Positions 60,207-64,000 of a stretch of DNA of 64,000 nucleotides are shown here, piece after piece (the first letter of the stretch is position 1; each line of letters starts with the position of its first letter). The notes under the pieces are model-generated. The model was not told where the DNA came from, did no database searches, and worked only from the letters and a program-made list of their open reading frames with translations. Location: positions 3,534,001 to 3,598,000 of the forward strand of contig CP065006.1 in assembly GCA_016699695.1 (NCBI GenBank). The letters are read 5' to 3'. The translations under genes and the position numbers were made by a program. The DNA is from Bacteroidota bacterium (GTDB lineage Bacteria; Bacteroidota; Bacteroidia; Bacteroidales; UBA10428).

Positions 60207-60493
60207 AAAAACATAAAAAAATCTTTCAAATTGAAAATATTATTGTTATATAGAAAAGTCAATTCTTATTAACATGCAGAAATAGAATAGATTATGTCTT
60301 TACAAATAATATGCATTGGCTCCATTTTTAGTTTTTTACCCTTTTGTAAGCAAACTGCCTGATTTTTACATTTATGTAAACCAAATTTTGGGTGTGCCAA
60401 AGTTGAATGATTCAGACATAATTTATCAAGTGTTTAAATATCAGAAGTATAGAATGAATCTTCTGATTGTATTATAATAGCCAGCTTGCGTTG

Positions 60494-60509
60494 TGGCATA
60501 ATAACTGAA
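60494..60509 (+). promoter_or_regulatory. Possible sigma-54 promoter of nifH
   Basis: TGGCAT at 60494-60499, 5 bases, then CTGAA at 60505-60509 resembles TGGCAY-N5-TTGCW with the GC of -12 changed to GA. It is 35 bases before the ATG at 60544. No clear TGT-N10-ACA NifA site is seen in the 450 upstream bases, which are otherwise AT-rich and without genes. Confidence 0.35.
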
Positions 60510-60543
60510 TGTGGCAGGTCAGGTAACCAATAAATATAAAGTC

Positions 60544-61368
60544 ATGAGAAAAATTGCTATTTACGGAAAAGGAGGAATCGGTAAGTCGACCACCACTCAA
60601 AATACTGTGGCAGGATTAGCCGAGATGGGAAAAAAAGTAATGGTTGTAGGATGCGATCCGAAAGCCGATTCAACCCGGTTGCTGCTGGGTGGTCTGGCCC
60701 AAAAAACGGTACTCGATACTTTACGAGAAGAAGGGGAAGACGTTGAGCTGGATGATATTATGAAGATAGGCTATGGAAATGTAAGTTGTACCGAATCAGG
60801 TGGTCCTGAACCGGGAGTAGGCTGCGCGGGTCGTGGTATTATCACCTCCATTAACTTACTTGAACAATTGGGTGCATACGAAGCAGATAAAAAGCTCGAC
60901 TATGCTTTTTACGATGTACTAGGTGATGTGGTTTGTGGTGGTTTCGCTATGCCCATTCGCGATGGCAAGGCACAGGAAATTTACATAGTTGTATCGGGCG
61001 AAATGATGGCCATGTATGCGGCTAACAACATTTGCAAAGGTATTGTAAAATTCGCTGAAGCAGGAGGTGTGCGTCTTGGAGGATTAATCTGCAATAGCCG
61101 TTTGGTCGATAACGAACAGGCTATGATTGAGGAGCTTGCTAAAAAACTGGGCACCCAGATGATACACTTTGTTCCGCGCGACAACATGGTACAGCGTGCA
61201 GAAATAAACCGTAAAACTGTGATCGATTACGATCCGGCGCATAAACAAGCTGATGAATACAGGGCTCTGGCTAAGAAGATCGATGAAAATAAAATGTTTG
61301 TAATACCCAAACCGCTCGAGATTAATGAGCTGGAGAAGTTGTTACTTGATTTTGGTATTCTGAACTAA
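60544..61368 (+). CDS. nifH: Nitrogenase iron protein NifH
   Basis: NifH donates electrons to MoFe protein with ATP hydrolysis. The ATG at 60544 gives 274 residues starting MRKIAIYGKGGIGKST; an upstream frame from 60511 uses a weak start and is rejected. The P-loop is at residues 8-15, cluster ligands are Cys94 (GVGCAGRG) and Cys131 (DVVCGG), and Arg97 is the position that DraT would ADP-ribosylate. It is followed by nifI1-nifI2-nifD-nifK, the arrangement of anaerobes and methanogens. Confidence 0.98.
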   Translation: MRKIAIYGKGGIGKSTTTQNTVAGLAEMGKKVMVVGCDPKADSTRLLLGGLAQKTVLDTLREEGEDVELDDIMKIGYGNVSCTESGGPEPGVGCAGRGIITSINLLEQLGAYEADKKLDYAFYDVLGDVVCGGFAMPIRDGKAQEIYIVVSGEMMAMYAANNICKGIVKFAEAGGVRLGGLICNSRLVDNEQAMIEELAKKLGTQMIHFVPRDNMVQRAEINRKTVIDYDPAHKQADEYRALAKKIDENKMFVIPKPLEINELEKLLLDFGILN

Positions 61369-61378
61369 TGTGCAAAAC

Positions 61379-61430
61379 CATTCATTCATTCATTCATTCA
61401 TTCACTCATTCACTCATTCAATCAATCAAC
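61379..61430 (+). repeat. Tetranucleotide repeat (CATT-type) between nifH and nifI1
   Basis: Thirteen consecutive 4-base units fill the interval: CATT six times, then CACT, CATT, CACT, CATT, CAAT, CAAT and CAAC. This is 52 bases with no interruption, ending 15 bases before the nifI1 ATG. Such repeats can change length by slippage. Confidence 0.9.
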
Positions 61431-61445
61431 TTAAAAACATAAACT

Positions 61446-61772
61446 ATGCAATTGATTAGAGCCATTGTAAGGCCGGAAAGGTCAGCTAAAGTAATGAAAG
61501 CCCTTTTCGAGGCAGGTTACGTAGCGGTAACAAAGATTCCTGTAGTAGGTCGTGGAAAACAACGCGGAATTAAAGTAGGCGATATTACCTATGACGAGCT
61601 TCCCAAAGACCTGCTTATGCTGGTAATTAATGACGATGACAAGGATTTTGCCGTGAATACCATCATAGAATCGGCCCGCACCGGTGAAAAGGGTGCTTTT
61701 GGCGATGGAAAAATATTCGTATCACCGGTAGAGGAGGCTTATACCATTAGCCGTGCTGCCAAGGAGCTATAA
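61446..61772 (+). CDS. nifI1: Nitrogenase PII-like regulator NifI1
   Basis: This is the smaller of two PII-family proteins that switch off nitrogenase when ammonium is present, by binding NifDK in response to ADP, ATP and 2-oxoglutarate. Its 108 residues begin MQLIRAIVRPERSAKVMKAL and contain the typical GRGKQRGIKVGDITYDELP loop and the end GDGKIFVSPVEEAYTI. It lies between nifH and nifI2, as expected. Confidence 0.96.
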   Translation: MQLIRAIVRPERSAKVMKALFEAGYVAVTKIPVVGRGKQRGIKVGDITYDELPKDLLMLVINDDDKDFAVNTIIESARTGEKGAFGDGKIFVSPVEEAYTISRAAKEL

Positions 61773-61797
61773 TGTACCACTTTAAAAACAAACAATT

Positions 61798-62175
61798 ATG
61801 AAAACCATTATAGCCATTTTGCGCATCGACACGATGAACGAAACCAAGCAGGCATTGTCCGATGCCGGAGTGCCCTCTTTTACTGCTACCGGAAGGGTTT
61901 TTGGCCGGGGTAAGGGAAAATGGGATGCCAAGGTGATGGAGGGTGCCCGTAAAGATCAGCCCGAAGCTTTGGCTCTGCTGGGGCCCGAGCCCAGGCTGCG
62001 TCCTCAGCGTCTGCTAACCATTGTGGTACCCGATGCCAAAGTAAAAACGGTGGTCAATACCATTATCAGTTCCAATCGTACCGGTCAGCCGGGAGACGGA
62101 AAAATATTTGTAATGCCTGCCAACGAAGCATACAGTGTGCGAACAGGTGTAGGTGGCGACAGTGTTCTGGATTAA
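61798..62175 (+). CDS. nifI2: Nitrogenase PII-like regulator NifI2
   Basis: The second PII-like subunit (125 residues) pairs with NifI1 in the nitrogenase-inhibiting complex. It starts MKTIIAILRIDTMNETKQAL, has the ATGRVFGRGKGKW motif, a longer T-loop (PEALALLGPEPRLRPQR), and ends GDGKIFVMPANEAYSVRTG. It is 25 bases after nifI1 and 16 bases before nifD. Confidence 0.96.
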   Translation: MKTIIAILRIDTMNETKQALSDAGVPSFTATGRVFGRGKGKWDAKVMEGARKDQPEALALLGPEPRLRPQRLLTIVVPDAKVKTVVNTIISSNRTGQPGDGKIFVMPANEAYSVRTGVGGDSVLD

Positions 62176-62191
62176 CTAAAAACGAATTGTT

Positions 62192-63823
62192 ATGTCGAAA
62201 ACTATCAATAAAACAGCATTGCCAGATCCTTCGGAACTAAAAGCCGAAATGCTGGCGCACTACCCGAACAAGGTGGCTAAGAAAAGATCCAAGTCCATTG
62301 TTATCAACGACCCTATGGAAGAGCAGGAAATTCAGTCGAATATCCGAACCATTCCCGGTATTATTACCCAAAGGGGTTGTTGTTATGCAGGATGCAAGGG
62401 TGTGGTACTGGGCCCTACCCGCGATATTGTAAACATTGTGCACGGTCCAATAGGATGTTCATTCTATGCATGGCTTACCAGGCGCAACCAAACCGATCCG
62501 GGACCCGAGGGCGAAAACTACATGAATTACTGCTTTTCTACCGATATGCAGGACTCTAACATTGTGTTCGGTGGCGAAAAGAAACTGGAACAAGCTATTC
62601 GCGAGGCTTATGCCTTGTTTAAGCCTCACGCCATTGCCATTTTCTCTACTTGTCCTGTGGGACTCATCGGTGACGACGTGCACCAGGTAGCACGGGCCAT
62701 GAAAGAAGAATTAGGTATCAATGTGTTTGGATTCAGTTGCGAAGGCTATAAAGGAGTAAGCCAATCGGCCGGACACCACATTGCCAACAACGGAATATTT
62801 AAACATGTGGTGGGCCTCAACGACGAGGATAAAGGTGGCAAATACAAAGTGAACCTTTTAGGCGAGTACAACATTGGCGGCGATTCTTTTGTCATCGAGA
62901 AGTATTTCGAAGAAATGGGCATCACGCTTGTTTCAACTTATAGCGGAAACTCTTCGATACACCAATTCGAGAATAGCCACACTGCCGACCTGAACATGGT
63001 AATGTGCCACCGCTCTATCAACTACATTGCCGAGATGATGGAAAAGAAATACGGTATACCCTGGATGAAGGTTAATTTCATTGGCGCAGAGGCCACAGCC
63101 AAATCGCTGCGCAAATTAGCCGAATATTTCGAAGATCCGGAGCTGATGGAAAAAGCTGAAATGATCATCAAGCGCGAAATGAAAGAGGTGAAAAAAATTA
63201 TTGCCGACGTGAAACCGCGCACAGAAGGAAAACTGGCCATGATGTTTGTGGGCGGTTCGCGGGCTCATCACTACCAGGAGTTATTCAACGAAATTGGAAT
63301 GCGCACCGTATCGGCTGGTTATGAGTTCGGACACCGCGACGACTATGAGGGCCGTAAGGTTCTCCCCGACATCAAGGTCGATGCCGACAGCCGCAACATC
63401 GAAGAACTTGATGTGGTGAAAGACGACAAGAAATGGCGTCAGGATCTCGCCAACAAAAAAGTGTTGCTGATGAGCAAAGGCTATCAGTTCGAAAACTACG
63501 AAGGTATGATGACCGATATGGAAAAAAACAGCCTGATTATCGATGATATCTCGCACTACGAAACCGAAAAGCTGATCGAGTTCTATAAACCCGACATTGT
63601 TGGTGCCGGCATTAAAGAAAAATATGTGGTGCAAAAATACGGTATTCCGCTTAAGCAATTGCACAGCTACGATTATGGCGGACCTTATGCCGGGTTTAAA
63701 GGAGCCATGAATTTTTACAAGGAGATAGACCGCATGGTAAATCAAACCATTTGGAAACTAGCCCTTCCACCATGGATTAACCAGCCCGAGATTGTTGCCA
63801 CTATGGCTGATGTGGAATATTAA
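62192..63823 (+). CDS. nifD: Nitrogenase molybdenum-iron protein alpha subunit NifD
   Basis: The 543-residue protein has the P-cluster Cys ligands at 63/64, 89 and 154 (RGCCYAGC, HGPIGCSF, FSTCPVG) and FeMo-cofactor ligands Cys272 (MVMCHRS) and His491 (QLHSYDY). His195 in SAGHHIANN is also present. A 50-residue insertion near 385-425 (KVLPDIKVDADS) is the clostridial/group III type. The positions match the A. vinelandii numbering of 62, 88, 154, 275 and 442 closely, so this is a Mo-type enzyme rather than Vnf or Anf; the delta subunit gene of Vnf/Anf is also absent. Confidence 0.97.
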   Translation: MSKTINKTALPDPSELKAEMLAHYPNKVAKKRSKSIVINDPMEEQEIQSNIRTIPGIITQRGCCYAGCKGVVLGPTRDIVNIVHGPIGCSFYAWLTRRNQTDPGPEGENYMNYCFSTDMQDSNIVFGGEKKLEQAIREAYALFKPHAIAIFSTCPVGLIGDDVHQVARAMKEELGINVFGFSCEGYKGVSQSAGHHIANNGIFKHVVGLNDEDKGGKYKVNLLGEYNIGGDSFVIEKYFEEMGITLVSTYSGNSSIHQFENSHTADLNMVMCHRSINYIAEMMEKKYGIPWMKVNFIGAEATAKSLRKLAEYFEDPELMEKAEMIIKREMKEVKKIIADVKPRTEGKLAMMFVGGSRAHHYQELFNEIGMRTVSAGYEFGHRDDYEGRKVLPDIKVDADSRNIEELDVVKDDKKWRQDLANKKVLLMSKGYQFENYEGMMTDMEKNSLIIDDISHYETEKLIEFYKPDIVGAGIKEKYVVQKYGIPLKQLHSYDYGGPYAGFKGAMNFYKEIDRMVNQTIWKLALPPWINQPEIVATMADVEY

Positions 63824-63842
63824 ACAGATTAGGGTCAGATTC

Positions 63843-63872
63843 GGGCAGGTTAAGCAATAAAAGCTCCTGCCC
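63843..63872 (+). repeat. Hairpin between nifD and nifK
   Basis: GGGCAGG (63843-63849) and CCTGCCC (63866-63872) make a 7-bp GC stem around a 16-base loop, in the 89-base gap between the nifD stop and the nifK start. There is no T-run, so it is more likely an RNA stability or processing element than a full terminator. Confidence 0.6.
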
Positions 63873-63912
63873 CTATTCACACCTTCATAATCATCACTTA
63901 AAAATTAAAAAT

Positions 63913-64000
63913 ATGTTACTCAGACATACACCTGCTGAAATGATAGAGCGTAGCGCTCTAACCATCAACCCGGCAAAGACCTGCCAGCCGGTAGGGGCCA
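63913..64000 (+). CDS. nifK: Nitrogenase MoFe beta subunit NifK, N-terminal fragment (cut by window end)
   Basis: The frame begins MLLRHTPAEMIERSALTINP and continues AKTCQPVGA, the N-terminal P-cluster segment of NifK (Cys of CQPVGA). Only about 29 residues are in the window. Position directly after nifD confirms the call. Confidence 0.93.
   Translation, partial: MLLRHTPAEMIERSALTINPAKTCQPVGA

Noticed and set aside
60100..60480. NifA upstream activating sites (TGT-N10-ACA)
   Set aside because: Several TGT and ACA triplets exist, but none at the required spacing was found on reading either strand.
60511..60543. Longer nifH with 11 extra N-terminal residues
   Set aside because: It would need a weak non-ATG start and add residues before MRKIAIYGKGG, where NifH proteins begin.

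Overview
The window looks like chromosome from an anaerobic or facultative, nitrogen-fixing member of the Bacteroidota. A Marinilabiliales/Prolixibacteraceae-type relative is my guess, not a demonstrated placement. The signs are a type IX secretion C-terminal domain, promoters with the Bacteroidota -7 box (TAnnTTTG), a fused E1 alpha/beta ketoacid dehydrogenase, DUF4421 and DUF2027/Smr proteins, and KdsA (a lipopolysaccharide gene). Gene density is high, with many short minus-strand operons.

Region by region. 1-2.9 kb: the 3' end of an unknown gene, queC-queF (7-deazaguanine synthesis) and larE. 2.9-10.2 kb: a HEAT-like protein, a MEMO1-AMMECR1 fusion, a TPR histidine kinase and a short second DNA polymerase III alpha subunit preceded by a 60-residue protein. 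10.2-17.5 kb: a membrane protein, YbjQ with a coupled 40-residue membrane peptide, Tpx, DUF4421, KdsA, and an outer-membrane barrel next to a chemoreceptor. 17.6-19.6 kb is the accessory-looking part: a degenerate 21-bp repeat array with a 104-bp higher-order period ending at the stop codon of an unknown helical protein, then a REP-type tyrosine transposase (RAYT) carrying an expanded 18-bp repeat and a 30-bp palindrome inside its own coding sequence. 19.7-31.3 kb: RarA, a short-chain dehydrogenase, a thioesterase, a RelA-like (p)ppGpp synthetase without a recognisable hydrolase site, a cation/proton antiporter, carbamate kinase and a Ktr/Trk potassium system. 31.4-37.1 kb: a six-gene minus-strand sulfur operon with a Psr/Phs-type molybdoenzyme (three subunits), two YeeE/YedE half-transporters and a rhodanese-like protein lacking its catalytic cysteine. 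37.3-52.3 kb: Smr protein, QueA, SRAP protein, flavodoxin, E1 and E2 of a ketoacid dehydrogenase, a T9SS-secreted protein, a second TrkH and a propeller-SpoIIE phosphatase sensor. 52.4-55.7 kb: molybdenum cofactor genes mobA-mobB-moeA-moaC and the RNase P RNA. 55.8-64 kb: a histidine phosphatase, a serine hydrolase, DoxX, a sigma-54 activator of NifA type and the divergent nifH-nifI1-nifI2-nifD-nifK operon, with nifK cut by the window end.

The genes share themes. Molybdenum links the cofactor cluster to the sulfur molybdoenzyme, and molybdenum is also the metal of the nitrogenase. Potassium and cation transport appears in four genes within about 23 kb. Queuosine synthesis is split between the first 2 kb and queA at 38.6 kb. 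No tRNA, CRISPR array or prophage was seen. The best candidates for undescribed biology are the higher-order repeat array with its neighbour protein, the RAYT with its self-embedded repeat, the sulfur operon with a Cys-less rhodanese ending in GGC, and the regularly spaced C-tract sites upstream of the nif activator.
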